In this document: positions 31,445 through 41,587 of the stretch, piece after piece
How the letters are laid out: each line of letters starts with the position of its first letter
How positions within the stretch are numbered: the first letter of the stretch is position 1
DNA from: Bacillus xiamenensis
GTDB taxonomy: Bacteria > Bacillota > Bacilli > Bacillales > Bacillaceae
DNA length: 64,000 bases
Assembly (NCBI RefSeq): GCF_000300535.1
Contig: NZ_AMSH01000002.1
Location: 85,337-149,336, forward strand
Direction of reading: 5' to 3'
Program-made: the position numbers and the translations under genes
Notes under the pieces: model-generated
What the model saw: the letters and a program-made list of their open reading frames with translations, nothing else
Told to the model about the DNA's origin: nothing
Databases searched by the model: none

Positions 31445-31586
31445 TCGTTTCTGTCTTTTTCTCTTCCATACCCTTTGCACAGCTTGTCTGAAACGCACGG
31501 TCTGCTGCTTTCTTTTAGCTTTTACAGACTGGAGCGATTTGATCCGATATAATGGAGAAATATGTGAAGGAAAGGAAGAATTGCTT

Positions 31587-32558
31587 ATGCATACACCATC
31601 TTCTTTAAAAAAGGGCAGCCACATTCGCGTGATTGCTCCAAGCCGAAGTGCCAGCATTTTATCAGAAGAAGGTATCGTTCAGGCCAAAAAACGTTTAGAG
31701 TCTTTAGGATTCACTGTTTCTTTTGGACAACACGTGTTTGAATGTGATCTGCATTCCTCTTCTTCTATTGAACACCGGTTATGTGATCTACATGAGGCAT
31801 TCTCAAATGATCAAGTCGACGGCATTTTGACAGCCATTGGCGGCTTTAATTGCAATGAGCTTTTACCTTATATAGATTATGATTTGATCCGTCAGCACCC
31901 AAAAGTCCTTTGCGGCTACAGCGATATTACCGCACTTGCAAATGCCATTACCGCCAAATGTGACATGGTGACGTACTCAGGTCCTCATTTCTCCAGTTTC
32001 CAGATGGAACAGGGACAAGAGGAGCAGACAGCTATGTTTCAAGCGTGCGTAATGAGCAGCGAGCCATTTGATTTCATTCCTTCTACAAAGTGGAGTGATG
32101 ATGCGTGGTATCTTAATCAAGCAAACAGGCAGTTTTATCCGACAACATGGGGAACTTATCAGGAAGGAACAGCTAAAGGCACCTTGTATGGCGGAAATCT
32201 TTGTACACTGAACTTACTGCAAGGGACACCCTTTATGCCTCGCATCAAGGATGCCATCTTATTTGTAGAAGATGATGACTTGGTCTTTCCTGAAACATTC
32301 GCCAGAGACCTTGCCTCGCTTTTGCAGCATGCCGAATCCATTAAAGGGTTAATCATCGGACGTTTTCAAAAGAAATCCAAGATGACAGAGGAACATTTGA
32401 GGTTCATTCTAGATAAGCACCCAATGCTTCAACACATTCCAGTGATTTACGATGTCGATATCGGACATACACAGCCGGTCTTCACCTTGCCGATTGGCGG
32501 GAGTGCCGAACTAACGTGTAATGGCGGTGAAGTGAAGCTGCGAATTTTTCAAAACTAA
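31587..32558 (+). CDS. S66 peptidase (LD-carboxypeptidase / MccF-like), copy 2
   Basis: 323 residues from ATG 31587 behind AAGGAAAGGAAG. Serine nucleophile in LCGYSDITALANAI near 112, acidic ILFVEDDD near 230, histidine in DVDIGHTQPVFTLPIGG near 295. It resembles copy 1 in plan but is clearly different in sequence. Possible roles are murein tripeptide/tetrapeptide trimming or detoxification of microcin-C-type compounds. It is divergent from ywiE. Confidence 0.86.
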   Translation: MHTPSSLKKGSHIRVIAPSRSASILSEEGIVQAKKRLESLGFTVSFGQHVFECDLHSSSSIEHRLCDLHEAFSNDQVDGILTAIGGFNCNELLPYIDYDLIRQHPKVLCGYSDITALANAITAKCDMVTYSGPHFSSFQMEQGQEEQTAMFQACVMSSEPFDFIPSTKWSDDAWYLNQANRQFYPTTWGTYQEGTAKGTLYGGNLCTLNLLQGTPFMPRIKDAILFVEDDDLVFPETFARDLASLLQHAESIKGLIIGRFQKKSKMTEEHLRFILDKHPMLQHIPVIYDVDIGHTQPVFTLPIGGSAELTCNGGEVKLRIFQN

Positions 32559-32655
32559 GAAGCCTACCTATTCAAAGAATAAAGCTGTTAAATGTCTATT
32601 ATTAAAAAACTGAATAATAAAATAAAAAAATAACTTATCATTAGAGGTGTGTTTT

Positions 32656-34683
32656 TTGCAGAAAGATTTAGAAATCAAGTCATTAGAAGATGATAATTTA
32701 GGTATCTCAGATAACGTAGATAAATTCATAGAACAGTACATTAATTCTAATTTTACAGGTTCAATACTATTAAATGGAAAATGGGGAATTGGCAAAACAA
32801 GCTACTTAAATTTAATTAAGGAAAAATCCGATTCCAAGAAAACAAAATTTATCGATATCAATTTTTGGACTGATCCTTGGGTCACTAAGCCCTTTGAGTT
32901 ATTTGCAAAGAAATTAACTCCTAAAATCTATTGGCTAGTTAAAACTTCACCAATTTCATTAGTATTATTATTAGGGATCATACAGCTTTTAAATAATATT
33001 TTCAGCAAATCAACAGAAAACATTTCAAAAATAGACTTTTTCATATGGTGCGCTTTAATACTTACAATAAGCTTGCTCAATTTATTAATAGATAAATTCT
33101 CAACAGAAAGTATATTTGAATGGTTAGTTAAGAAAAAATTAAAGTGTAAAAAGCACACAAAAAAAGTGATATTTATTTGTGATGATTTCGATAGATTAGA
33201 ATCAGATAATAGAAAACAACTTTATGCATACTTATCAAAATTAAATTCTTTTGAAAAGAGCATTTTAATAGTTGTAGGTGAACATAATAAAATTTCACAA
33301 AATGAAGATGATTCTTTATTTATCCAAAAAATCCTTTCGAATTTTGAGAGTATGCCATTAAATAATAGAGCATCTCAAATTTGGATAAAAGTAATTGAGG
33401 AACAATTAAATAAAAGCAATTTAAATGTCATGGATCTAACAGACTCAGATAGATTATTATTTCAAGAACTTAGAAATGTTTTTGTAGATGAAAAAAGGAC
33501 ATTCCGAGAAGCGAAATTCTTGCTTAATATTCTTTATAAAAAATCACCAACATCAACTAATTTAAATGTTAATATTAGCGAACAACTGGCATTATGCTAT
33601 TTCTATCAATTTCATTATAAAATCTACGAGTGGTTGGTTGAAAATTTAAATATTTTATACAAAGAAAAATTAATCCCACACGAAGATTTTTCTACCATTA
33701 CTTCTTTGATAGAAAAAGATCACCTTAATTTAAAAGATACAATTGAAAAAGATATAGGTGAGAAGAGATCCCACAATTTATATGAACTCTTATACTATAT
33801 ATTTAACAAAAGTGAACATGCTAAATTCAACTATCCTAGTATAAAAAACGAAAAAAACTTCGAATATTATCAGATTGAAAATATATTAAGTATATCAACA
33901 TTGAATATTGAAGTAGTTGAGGAAATATTTATTAATTTGAATAGCAAGTTAGATAAATTGATTGAAATACATTCAAAGGGTCAGATGGAGGATTTCAGCG
34001 ATTTTTTAAGGAATCATTACCTTAGTTACACAAGTAATACTCCAGAAACTAAAATATTATCCTTACTGAGAAATATAATAGCTTTTAAGATGAAAAACTT
34101 GGAGCAAGACACGGCTTTTTTAAAATTATCTATATCAGATTCAATTATATATAATTGTTTGAATGCCTTAAAAAATATTTATAATAGAAGAGAAAAGGAA
34201 ATTTTCAAAAATAATATTTTACCTCTAGATGAATTAGATATTTCTGAGAAATTAGAAATCCTACCTAAATTTGTGCCTGCACGTACAGATGAACAATCAA
34301 AAGAACAAATCGAACTAGTTAAGATTATTTTTGAGAATATCATCTTTGATCATATGGATAATGGTTTCAATATACTTACTGAAAAAAAACCGAGAAGTTG
34401 CTTTCTTTTCTTTAAAAAATATCAAACATATATAGATCGAAATTCAGATTACCAAGTGATTTTCGACAAAATTCTAACTTTAAATGATACTGAATTATTT
34501 AATTTCTTAAAAGATAAATTATCTTATAAAGTTACCTATCCAAACAATTCAGTAGCCAAAGCGCTGAGTTTAGATGATATAAGTTATAATCAAGCATTTA
34601 AAATAAATCTAAAAGAAAGAATAGCTAATTTACCGCAACATCAAAAGAATATTTTAGAAAAGATGATTGAGCTAAAGTTTTAA
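32656..34683 (+). CDS. KAP-family P-loop NTPase with two membrane segments
   Basis: About 675 residues from TTG 32656, which has AGAGGTG six bases upstream; GTG 32647 is the alternative. Walker A GKWGIGKT lies near 41-48, two membrane helices near 97-117 and 125-145 are inserted before Walker B VIFICDDFDRLE near 171-182: the hallmark KAP layout. The C-terminal 450 residues are helical and unrecognised. KAP NTPases occur as mobile genes and in phage-exclusion systems (PifA of F plasmid). Base composition is far more AT-rich than the flanks, so it was probably acquired. Function is inferred. Confidence 0.85.
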   Translation: MQKDLEIKSLEDDNLGISDNVDKFIEQYINSNFTGSILLNGKWGIGKTSYLNLIKEKSDSKKTKFIDINFWTDPWVTKPFELFAKKLTPKIYWLVKTSPISLVLLLGIIQLLNNIFSKSTENISKIDFFIWCALILTISLLNLLIDKFSTESIFEWLVKKKLKCKKHTKKVIFICDDFDRLESDNRKQLYAYLSKLNSFEKSILIVVGEHNKISQNEDDSLFIQKILSNFESMPLNNRASQIWIKVIEEQLNKSNLNVMDLTDSDRLLFQELRNVFVDEKRTFREAKFLLNILYKKSPTSTNLNVNISEQLALCYFYQFHYKIYEWLVENLNILYKEKLIPHEDFSTITSLIEKDHLNLKDTIEKDIGEKRSHNLYELLYYIFNKSEHAKFNYPSIKNEKNFEYYQIENILSISTLNIEVVEEIFINLNSKLDKLIEIHSKGQMEDFSDFLRNHYLSYTSNTPETKILSLLRNIIAFKMKNLEQDTAFLKLSISDSIIYNCLNALKNIYNRREKEIFKNNILPLDELDISEKLEILPKFVPARTDEQSKEQIELVKIIFENIIFDHMDNGFNILTEKKPRSCFLFFKKYQTYIDRNSDYQVIFDKILTLNDTELFNFLKDKLSYKVTYPNNSVAKALSLDDISYNQAFKINLKERIANLPQHQKNILEKMIELKF

Positions 34684-34777
34684 AATAGGATTCAAGAAAA
34701 TTTTTCGAGAAAAAGTGATCCAATCCTCCTTCCCTTTCGTTAAGTAGTTGTAAAACAAAAAGAGAGAAGGCAACAAC

Positions 34778-34843
34778 ATGTTCTCTGATGTACTTAGCCA
34801 ATTATTTGATTCTATTTCTAACATCATCAACACACTCGGATAA
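34778..34843 (+). CDS. Candidate 21-residue amphipathic peptide
   Basis: MFSDVLSQLFDSISNIINTLG, started at ATG 34778 with GAAGG seven bases upstream and ended by TAA only seven bases before a strong terminator. Hydrophobic residues at 2, 5, 6, 9, 10, 13, 16, 17 and 20 align on one helix face, with net charge about -2 and no Lys or Arg. This pattern resembles phenol-soluble-modulin-like, leaderless or membrane-binding peptides, but no named family is recognised. No clear promoter was found between it and the KAP gene. Confidence 0.5.
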   Translation: MFSDVLSQLFDSISNIINTLG

Positions 34844-34849
34844 TGTTCC

Positions 34850-34883
34850 ACACCCGCTGTCCTGAGGAGATAGCGGGTGTTTT
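34850..34883 (+). terminator. Terminator after the 21-residue ORF
   Basis: ACACCCGCT pairs with AGCGGGTGT around a 13-base loop, followed by TTTTAAT. It serves the small ORF and, if read through, the KAP gene. Confidence 0.85.
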
Positions 34884-34889
34884 AATATC

Positions 34890-34920
34890 AAAAAGCCCCA
34901 CTCATACAACAGAGCGGGGC
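34890..34920 (-). terminator. argS terminator
   Basis: GCCCCGCTC and GAGTGGGGC with an 8-base loop, then TTTTTGAT on the minus strand, 10 bases after the argS stop. Confidence 0.88.
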
Positions 34921-34929
34921 ATATCTTCA

Positions 34930-36603
34930 TTACATCTTCTCCGGTGCTGATACACCAATGAGTTTCAATGCGTTAGCCAGTGTGATTTGTGTGGCTTTCA
35001 TCAGCGATAGACGGGCTGTTGTTTTTGTTTCATTTTCAACATCAATGACCTTCTCGGCATTGTAGAAGCTGTGAAGGGCGGATGCTAGATCATAGATATA
35101 GTTTGTGACGCGGTGCGGAATACGTTTTTCTGCTGCTTCTGCTACGACTTCTGGGAAGCTGCCGATGATTTTGAGTAGATCGTATTCTTTTTCCGATTGA
35201 ATATGAGAGAAATCTGCTTTCTCAAGATTCGGTTCGTAGCCTTTTTCTTCACCTTGACGAAGCATACTGCAAATTCTCGCATGTGCGTATTGTGCGTAGT
35301 ACACAGGGTTTTCGTTAGACGTTGAAATCGCTAAGTCTAGGTCAAAGTCCATATGTGTCGCCGCACTTCTCATTGCAAAGAAATAACGAGTGGCATCTAA
35401 GCCTACTTCTTCGATTAGATCACGCATCGTGACTGCTTTTCCTGTACGCTTACTCATCTTCATCTTTTCACCGTTTTTGTAAAGGTGAACAAGCTGAATG
35501 ATTTCGACTTCAAGCTTGTCAGCTGGATATCCAAGTGCTTGAATGGCGGCTTTCATTCGAGGAATATAGCCGTGGTGGTCTGCTCCCCAAATGTTAATCA
35601 ACTGGTCAAACCCTCTGTCCAGTTTGTCCTTGTGATACGCGATGTCTGGAAGCAAGTACGTGAAGCTACCGTCTTTTTTAATGAGCACACGGTCCTTGTC
35701 ATCACCAAAATCAGTTGAACGTAACCATGTTGCGCCGTCCGCTTCATAGATATAGCCTTTTTCACGAAGTGTTTCTAGTGCCGGCTCGATTTTTCCGTTT
35801 TCATATAAAGATGTTTCAGAATACCATACATCAAATGGGACACGGAAATTCTCAAGGTCCACACGTAATTTTTCTAATTCGTATTTCAATCCGTACTCAC
35901 GGAAGAACTTCATGCGTTCTTCTTCTGATTCATGCACGAAGCGGTCACCAAATTCATCAGCGAGTTTCTGGCCAATGCCTTTGATGTCTTCTCCTCTATA
36001 GCCGTCCTCTGGCATTTCTTTTTCAAGACCGAGCGCCTCAAAGTAACGTACTTCTACAGATAGAGCAAGGTTATTGATCTGGTTTCCTGCATCGTTGATG
36101 TAGTATTCACGGCTCACGTCGAACCCTGCTTTATCAAGGATGTTGCAAAGGGAATCGCCTACAGCCGCACCGCGGGCATGTCCAAGGTGAAGGTCGCCAG
36201 TTGGGTTTGCTGAAACGAACTCAACCTGAACCTTTTGACCTTTGCCTGTATTTGTTTCCCCATATGCCTCTTTTGCTTCAAGAACAGCCGGAATCAGCTT
36301 GGTTAAATATTGATTGTTCATATAAAAGTTGATGAATCCCGGACCTGCGATATCCAGTTTTTCAATCGAAGCTTTTCCTTTGTCAAACGCATTCACAATA
36401 TCCTCCGCAATTTGACGAGGTGCTTTTTTCGCAATGCGGGCAAGCTGCATCGCCATGTTGGTGGAATAATCACCGTGAGTTTTCTCTTTCGGTACTTCCA
36501 AAAGGACATCCGGTACCTGACTTTCATCAGCAAGTCCTGCTTTGACGACTGCCGCAATGATTTCTTCTTTTAACGCATCTTTGACCTGTTCTGCGATATT
36601 CAT
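34930..36603 (-). CDS. argS: Arginyl-tRNA synthetase
   Basis: Class I aminoacyl-tRNA synthetase charging tRNA-Arg. 557 residues with the N-terminal additional domain, the HIGH-like motif [12 protein letters not shown] near 137-148, the KMSKS-like [11 protein letters not shown] near 360-370, and the DALR anticodon-binding domain near the C terminus ([13 protein letters not shown]). Its first bases overlap the end of ywiB by four (ATGA), so the two are translationally coupled. Confidence 0.97.
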   Translation of the reverse strand: MNIAEQVKDALKEEIIAAVVKAGLADESQVPDVLLEVPKEKTHGDYSTNMAMQLARIAKKAPRQIAEDIVNAFDKGKASIEKLDIAGPGFINFYMNNQYLTKLIPAVLEAKEAYGETNTGKGQKVQVEFVSANPTGDLHLGHARGAAVGDSLCNILDKAGFDVSREYYINDAGNQINNLALSVEVRYFEALGLEKEMPEDGYRGEDIKGIGQKLADEFGDRFVHESEEERMKFFREYGLKYELEKLRVDLENFRVPFDVWYSETSLYENGKIEPALETLREKGYIYEADGATWLRSTDFGDDKDRVLIKKDGSFTYLLPDIAYHKDKLDRGFDQLINIWGADHHGYIPRMKAAIQALGYPADKLEVEIIQLVHLYKNGEKMKMSKRTGKAVTMRDLIEEVGLDATRYFFAMRSAATHMDFDLDLAISTSNENPVYYAQYAHARICSMLRQGEEKGYEPNLEKADFSHIQSEKEYDLLKIIGSFPEVVAEAAEKRIPHRVTNYIYDLASALHSFYNAEKVIDVENETKTTARLSLMKATQITLANALKLIGVSAPEKM

Positions 36604-37022
36604 GAACGTAAATCCTCCTTGTAGGAAATTGATAATGTATGTAAATGCTTCTGATCTTCACCTGTCAGCATATCGTACGTAATGTGCAGTAAGCCATTGT
36701 CCACATCGAGATCAATGCCATGTGTGTGCACATCGAGCTGAAGGGTACCGAATGGCATCGTGTAATGTGTCACGGTCGTTTCACCAATGAGAAAGCGCTG
36801 CTTCATTTGAATAGCACCTGATCTCATGACAAAAATTTCTTTTTCACTTATTTTGACAACGGTTTTTACTTGACCCATTTCATGTTCTTCATGGTAAGTG
36901 AGATACGTTTTGTCATTCTTTTCTTGATACGTTCCAGTTGTTCGGAATTCGATCGTTTCAACCGGCTCCGTCTCTGGTTTCATCACTGACTTTACATGAA
37001 TTGAAATTTGGTTTTGTGTCAT
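36600..37022 (-). CDS. ywiB: YwiB, DUF1934 beta-barrel protein
   Basis: 140 residues, rich in beta strands (alternating polar/hydrophobic, e.g. [17 protein letters not shown] and [15 protein letters not shown]). Function is unknown; the fold is a small lipocalin-like barrel in the known family structure. The gene is always upstream of argS in Bacillus and overlaps it by four bases here. The start codon has GGAAGTG upstream. Confidence 0.9.
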   Translation of the reverse strand: MTQNQISIHVKSVMKPETEPVETIEFRTTGTYQEKNDKTYLTYHEEHEMGQVKTVVKISEKEIFVMRSGAIQMKQRFLIGETTVTHYTMPFGTLQLDVHTHGIDLDVDNGLLHITYDMLTGEDQKHLHTLSISYKEDLRS

Positions 37023-37146
37023 TTTGCACTTCCTTTGCTAAGACCCGTTTAACTAAAATAGTATACCATATTCACGATCGCCTATCATCCCATCATTTCT
37101 CATCTTCATGCGGATGAAACCTCATGTTTGATCTTCAAAAAGCCCT

Positions 37147-37474
37147 TTAGAAAAAAAGAAAAATGAGACTAACCAATATCACGAGTGAAGCCTTTACCCA
37201 TAAGCCTTGCCTGTTTATTAAACTTGCCAAAAATGCCTGAAAAAAATCAAATGGAGTGATACGTGCTTGGTTAAACACCACTTGCATCAACAGCGCAATC
37301 ATAGTGAGATAGAAAAAGCCTCGATCCTGACACAGACCAACCATCTCTTCCTTTGCCTCTTTTTTCGCGGTGAAAGCAGACGGACACGCTGCCATTCAGC
37401 ATGAGAGAGCCTACAGCAAGTAACAACATCAATATAGAAGAAAACACGCCTGTCTCCTTTATCATGTCACCCAT
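37147..37474 (-). pseudogene. Small membrane-protein gene, apparently frameshifted
   Basis: Two minus-strand frames overlap. The first (37474 to 37271) starts with a good membrane helix (VFSSILMLLLAVGSLML) then turns into non-membrane sequence; the second (from 37395 to 37147) begins charged and has two membrane helices (FFYLTMIALLMQVVF and VKASLVILVSLIFLFF). They would join if one A were missing from the A6 tract at 37361-37366 (T6 on plus). So it is probably a single three-helix protein broken by a +1 insertion, or a sequencing artefact. Family unknown. Confidence 0.5.
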
Positions 37475-37483
37475 GTAAAAAAA

Positions 37484-37511
37484 GAGCTTGTCCCTATGAG
37501 ATGACAAGCTC
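37484..37511 (-). terminator. speEB operon terminator
   Basis: GAGCTTGTC / GACAAGCTC stem followed on the minus strand by TTTTTTT, 14 bases below the speB stop. It overlaps the upstream part of the next open frame. Confidence 0.9.
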
Positions 37512-37524
37512 CTCTATCAAGATG

Positions 37525-38397
37525 TTATTTCACAAATCCAAGCAGCATTTCACGCAAAAGCTTGCTTGCTGTATTCGCTGTTTGATCTGAATGATCATAT
37601 ACAGGCGCTACCTCCACAAGGTCTGCACCGACCACATGGACATCAGAGCCTGCAATCGCATGAATAGATGCCAGCAGTTCTTTTGACGTAATACCGCCAG
37701 CATCTACCGTTCCTGTACCAGGTGCATGTGCCGGATCGAGCACATCAATGTCGATCGTCACATAAACTGGGCGGCCTTTCAGCTTTGGCAGCACTTGCTT
37801 CAACGGCTCGAGCACTTCAAATTTAGATATGTGCATGCCTGCTTCTTTTGCCCATTCAAATTCTTCCTTCATCCCAGAACGGATACCGAACGAGAATACA
37901 TTTTCAGGTCCAATGAGTCCTGCTGCTTTACGAATCGGTGTCGAATGAGACAGCGGCTCGCCCTCATATTCCTCACGAAGATCCGTATGGGCATCCATAT
38001 GGATAATCGCCAAATCGGGATATTTTTTGTACATCGCACGGAACACCGGCCAAGACACAAGATGCTCTCCACCCATTCCTAATGGGAACTTCCCTTTTTC
38101 TAAAATGCTGTCGACATACTCTTCAATTAAATCTAAGCTTTTCTGTGCATTTCCAAATGGAAGCGGAATGTCACCAGCATCAAAGAACGGCACCTCATGC
38201 AGCTCACGATCTAAATAAGGACTGTATTCCTCTAATCCAATGGAGACCTCACGAATGCGGTTCGGACCAAAACGTGAGCCTGGGCGGTAACTGACGGTCC
38301 AATCCATCGGCATCCCGTATAAAATGACTTTCGCATCTTCCCATGTCGGATGACTTCCAATAAACACTTTTCCTGAATAAGCCTCGTCGAATCTCAT
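37525..38397 (-). CDS. speB: Agmatinase
   Basis: Hydrolyses agmatine to putrescine and urea. 290 residues with the binuclear manganese motifs GGEHLVSWP near 108-116, MDAHTDLREE near 134-143 and DIDVLDPAHAPGTG near 212-225. Preceded by GGAGG. It follows speE on the same strand with a partial terminator between; together with speE it makes spermidine from agmatine. Confidence 0.95.
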   Translation of the reverse strand: MRFDEAYSGKVFIGSHPTWEDAKVILYGMPMDWTVSYRPGSRFGPNRIREVSIGLEEYSPYLDRELHEVPFFDAGDIPLPFGNAQKSLDLIEEYVDSILEKGKFPLGMGGEHLVSWPVFRAMYKKYPDLAIIHMDAHTDLREEYEGEPLSHSTPIRKAAGLIGPENVFSFGIRSGMKEEFEWAKEAGMHISKFEVLEPLKQVLPKLKGRPVYVTIDIDVLDPAHAPGTGTVDAGGITSKELLASIHAIAGSDVHVVGADLVEVAPVYDHSDQTANTASKLLREMLLGFVK

Positions 38398-38426
38398 GCA
38401 AGATTCCTCCTTTTACGCTTCAAAAA

Positions 38427-38450
38427 ATGCGCAAACTGTCATTTGCGCAT
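38427..38450 (-). terminator. Internal terminator between speE and speB
   Basis: ATGCGCAAA / TTTGCGCAT with a 6-base loop, followed on the minus strand by TTTTTTG. It lies 17 bases after speE and probably lowers speB transcription from the speE promoter. Confidence 0.8.
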
Positions 38451-38466
38451 GTCCTTTTCGCTTGAT

Positions 38467-39297
38467 TTATTTGATTAAGTCGCTGACAAATTTCGGCAGA
38501 ACGAATGCCGCTTTGTGCAATTCTTTTGTGTAATATTTCGTTTCAATATCAAAGAAGCGGCTGTCTTCCACAGCAAGTGGATCATACTTCTTAGAACCGA
38601 TGGTAAATGTCCAAAGACCGCTTGGATACGTTGGAATATTCGCTGTGTAAAGCTTCGTAATTGGGAAAATTTCTTTTACATCACGCTGTACATTTGTAAT
38701 TAACTCCGGTGTGAACCAAGGGTTGTCCGTTTGTGCAACGAAAATACCGTCTTCTTTTAATGCTTTAGAAATTCCGGCGTAGAATCCTTTAGAAAACAGG
38801 TTCACAGCTGGTCCGACTGGCTCAGTTGAGTCAACCATGATGACATCATATTCGTTGTCCGCTTCGGCAATGTGCATAAAGCCGTCTCCGACTTTGACAT
38901 CCACACGTGGATCGTCTAGCTTACCAGCAATTGAAGGGAGAAATTTCTTCGAGTATTCGATGACCTTGCCATCAATATCAACCAGTGTCGCCTTTTTCAC
39001 ACTTGGGTGCTTCAGGATTTCACGAATAACACCGCCGTCTCCTCCGCCTACAACAAGGACATTTTCCGGGTTTGGATGAGTGAAAAGAGGAACATGTGCC
39101 ACCATTTCGTGGTATACAAACTCATCTTTCTCTGATGTCATCACCATGCCGTCTAAAAACAGCATATTGCCAAACTCTTCTGTTTCCACCATTTCTAAAT
39201 GCTGAAAGTCTGTTTGTTCTGTATGAAGGGTTTTCTTCACCTTCAACGTAATGCCAAAATTTTTCGTTTGCTTCTCTGTATACCAAAGTTCGCTCAT
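38467..39297 (-). CDS. speE: Spermidine synthase
   Basis: Transfers an aminopropyl group from decarboxylated S-adenosylmethionine to putrescine. 276 residues with the methyltransferase-like fold: [18 protein letters not shown] near 82-99, [14 protein letters not shown] near 106-119, [10 protein letters not shown] and [14 protein letters not shown] near 157-170. AGAGGAAG stands before the ATG. First gene of the spe pair. Confidence 0.95.
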   Translation of the reverse strand: MSELWYTEKQTKNFGITLKVKKTLHTEQTDFQHLEMVETEEFGNMLFLDGMVMTSEKDEFVYHEMVAHVPLFTHPNPENVLVVGGGDGGVIREILKHPSVKKATLVDIDGKVIEYSKKFLPSIAGKLDDPRVDVKVGDGFMHIAEADNEYDVIMVDSTEPVGPAVNLFSKGFYAGISKALKEDGIFVAQTDNPWFTPELITNVQRDVKEIFPITKLYTANIPTYPSGLWTFTIGSKKYDPLAVEDSRFFDIETKYYTKELHKAAFVLPKFVSDLIK

Positions 39298-39513
39298 TGT
39301 TCATCTTCCTCTCATCCAATAATAAACAAACATCTATTGTTAGCGCCTTTTATCGGCTATGACGATATCGATTGTCCAAGAAAAAAGTATAGTGGATTCA
39401 TATCAAATTGTAAAGAACCGCTTGATATATCTCCATGTTCAAAGCCAATCGCTTGTTTAAAACGGTTTTCTTTGTTCCATACTGATAAAAAACCGTCAAA
39501 ATGGGGGCTTTGC

Positions 39514-41583
39514 ATGGACACAATCATGAGTAATAAAAAAATCCGCATGACCGTGAAAACGATTCGAGCCTGTTTTTTTATCGGCTTGCTCGCTTTCCTA
39601 TTTGCCGGCACAGTCTTTTTGACGATTCTTATCCTTGCCAAGTGGCAAGGCGCTCCTTCTGTTCAAGTTCCCCAATCCACGACCATTTATGCAGCAGATG
39701 GGTCAAAACTTGGCGAATCGAGCTTTGGAGAAAAGCGATACTGGGTTCCGCTAACAGACATGTCCCCTCATATGAGACAGGCAGTCGTAGCGGTTGAAGA
39801 TAAAACGTTTTATCAGCATCATGGCTTTGATGTGAAACGAATGGCGGGTGCTGCGATAGCTGATATTCGTGCAATGGCAAAGGTGCAAGGGGCCAGCACG
39901 ATAACCCAACAATATGCAAGAAATCTATATTTGGATCATGATAAAACATGGAAGCGGAAGTGGAATGAAGCCTTTTACACCATCCGCTTAGAGCAAAATT
40001 ATACAAAAGATGAGATTTTAGAAGGATACTTGAACACCATTTATTATGGCCACGGCGCATACGGTGTGGAAGCGGCATCCCGTCTTTATTTTGGGAAAAA
40101 AGCGAAGAATTTAACCTTAGCCGAATCTGCTTTGCTTGCTGGTATCCCAAAGGGTCCTTCTCTCTATTCCCCTTATGTGAACGAGGAGAAAGCCGAAGCA
40201 AGAAGACATATGATTCTTAGGCAAATGCAAGAAGATGGCATGATTACGAAGAAAGCAGCTGCTGCCGCAGCCAAGGAAAAACTGACCTATCGCCCCTTAC
40301 AGCAGAAGCAGCTGCAAGCAAAGCAAGCCCCGTATTTTTATGATGATGTGATTCGAGAACTGAAACAAACATTGGGCTTAACAGAGGAACAAATAGAAAC
40401 CTATGGGCTTCATATCCAGACGACCTTACAACCTGAATTACAAAAAATCGCAGAAAAAACGGTAAAAAACATAATGGATTCAACATCAGACATTCAAATT
40501 GGCTTTACCGCCATCCATCCCCAAACAGGTCATGTACTTGCCTTAGTTGGGGGAAGAAATTATGAGAAAAGTCCATTCAACCGGGTCACACAAGCGAAAA
40601 GACAACCTGGTTCCACAATGAAACCTCTTCTCTATTACATGGCCTTGCAAAATGGGTTTACACCCGCAACCGTCATGCGCAGTGAGGAAACCGTTTTTGA
40701 ACTGGATGGTCAAGGAAGCGGAGCAGCTTATTCGCCAAGCAACTATCACGGCTATTACGCCAATGACGGCATTACAATGCTTCAAGCTTTGGCTCTATCT
40801 GATAATATTTACGCGGTCAAAACCCACCTGTTTTTAGGAATGGAGCAGCTTGTAAGAGCTGGCAAGCTGTTTGGGATCAGCGAAAAACTAGAGCAAGTGC
40901 CTTCACTTGCGCTCGGTACGTCTCCTGTGAAACCAATCGAAATGACCAATGCGTACGCTATGTTGGTTAATGGAGGCAAACACGTCAAACCTACTTTCAT
41001 TACGAAAGTGACCGACGCTAAAGGCAACGTACTCTTTGAGGAGAAGCAAAAACGAGAGCAGGTACTAGATGAAAAAGCAGCATTTGTCACCACTGACATG
41101 ATGTCAGGCATGTTCAATGATCAATTAAATGGCTATACAAGTGTCACTGGGCGTACGATTACAAAAGACCTCACACGAACATACGGGGGGAAATCGGGGA
41201 CGACAGGTGCTGACAGCTGGATGATTGGCTTCTCTCCCCAGCTCGTCACAGGTGTGTGGACCGGCTATGATAAAGGGCGCACCATTGACTCAGTCGAAGA
41301 AACCGCCTATGCGAAAAAGATATGGGCTTCCTTTATGGAATCAGCCCTCTCGAACCAGCCCGCCTCCTCCTTCATGCCACCAGACGGTGTAAAAGGGGTA
41401 TATATCAATCCAAAAACCGGCGATCTCGCAGGCCCTGGATGTGAATCAAAGGTATTCACCTATTTTATAGAAGGAACCGAGCCAACAGGTGTCTGCTACG
41501 GTGCCGAGGAAAAAGCATCTGAAGAAGACCCGGTTCAGGATCAACAGCCAAAAAAATGGTGGGAAAAGTGGCTGAAACGTTAA
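39514..41583 (+). CDS. pbpG: Class A penicillin-binding protein PBP2d
   Basis: Peptidoglycan glycosyltransferase and transpeptidase acting in spore wall formation. 689 residues from ATG 39514; the frame open to 39199 runs into speE and is excluded. One N-terminal membrane anchor (near 20-42), the GT51 glycosyltransferase motifs VEDKTFYQHHGFD and GASTITQQYARNLYL, then transpeptidase motifs SxxK in PGSTMKPLL, SxN in LSDNIYA and KTG-like YGGKSGTT. The tail is charged. Matches B. subtilis ywhE/pbpG, a prespore sigma-F/G gene; no clear sigma-F site was found. Confidence 0.94.
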   Translation: MDTIMSNKKIRMTVKTIRACFFIGLLAFLFAGTVFLTILILAKWQGAPSVQVPQSTTIYAADGSKLGESSFGEKRYWVPLTDMSPHMRQAVVAVEDKTFYQHHGFDVKRMAGAAIADIRAMAKVQGASTITQQYARNLYLDHDKTWKRKWNEAFYTIRLEQNYTKDEILEGYLNTIYYGHGAYGVEAASRLYFGKKAKNLTLAESALLAGIPKGPSLYSPYVNEEKAEARRHMILRQMQEDGMITKKAAAAAAKEKLTYRPLQQKQLQAKQAPYFYDDVIRELKQTLGLTEEQIETYGLHIQTTLQPELQKIAEKTVKNIMDSTSDIQIGFTAIHPQTGHVLALVGGRNYEKSPFNRVTQAKRQPGSTMKPLLYYMALQNGFTPATVMRSEETVFELDGQGSGAAYSPSNYHGYYANDGITMLQALALSDNIYAVKTHLFLGMEQLVRAGKLFGISEKLEQVPSLALGTSPVKPIEMTNAYAMLVNGGKHVKPTFITKVTDAKGNVLFEEKQKREQVLDEKAAFVTTDMMSGMFNDQLNGYTSVTGRTITKDLTRTYGGKSGTTGADSWMIGFSPQLVTGVWTGYDKGRTIDSVEETAYAKKIWASFMESALSNQPASSFMPPDGVKGVYINPKTGDLAGPGCESKVFTYFIEGTEPTGVCYGAEEKASEEDPVQDQQPKKWWEKWLKR

Positions 41584-41587
41584 AAAA

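Noticed and set aside
39357..39513. Sigma-F/G promoter of pbpG
   Set aside because: A GTATA is present near 39389 but the -10 side does not fit, so no site is called.
40244..41117. Antisense open frames inside pbpG
   Set aside because: Shadows of a strong coding gene with clear PBP motifs.
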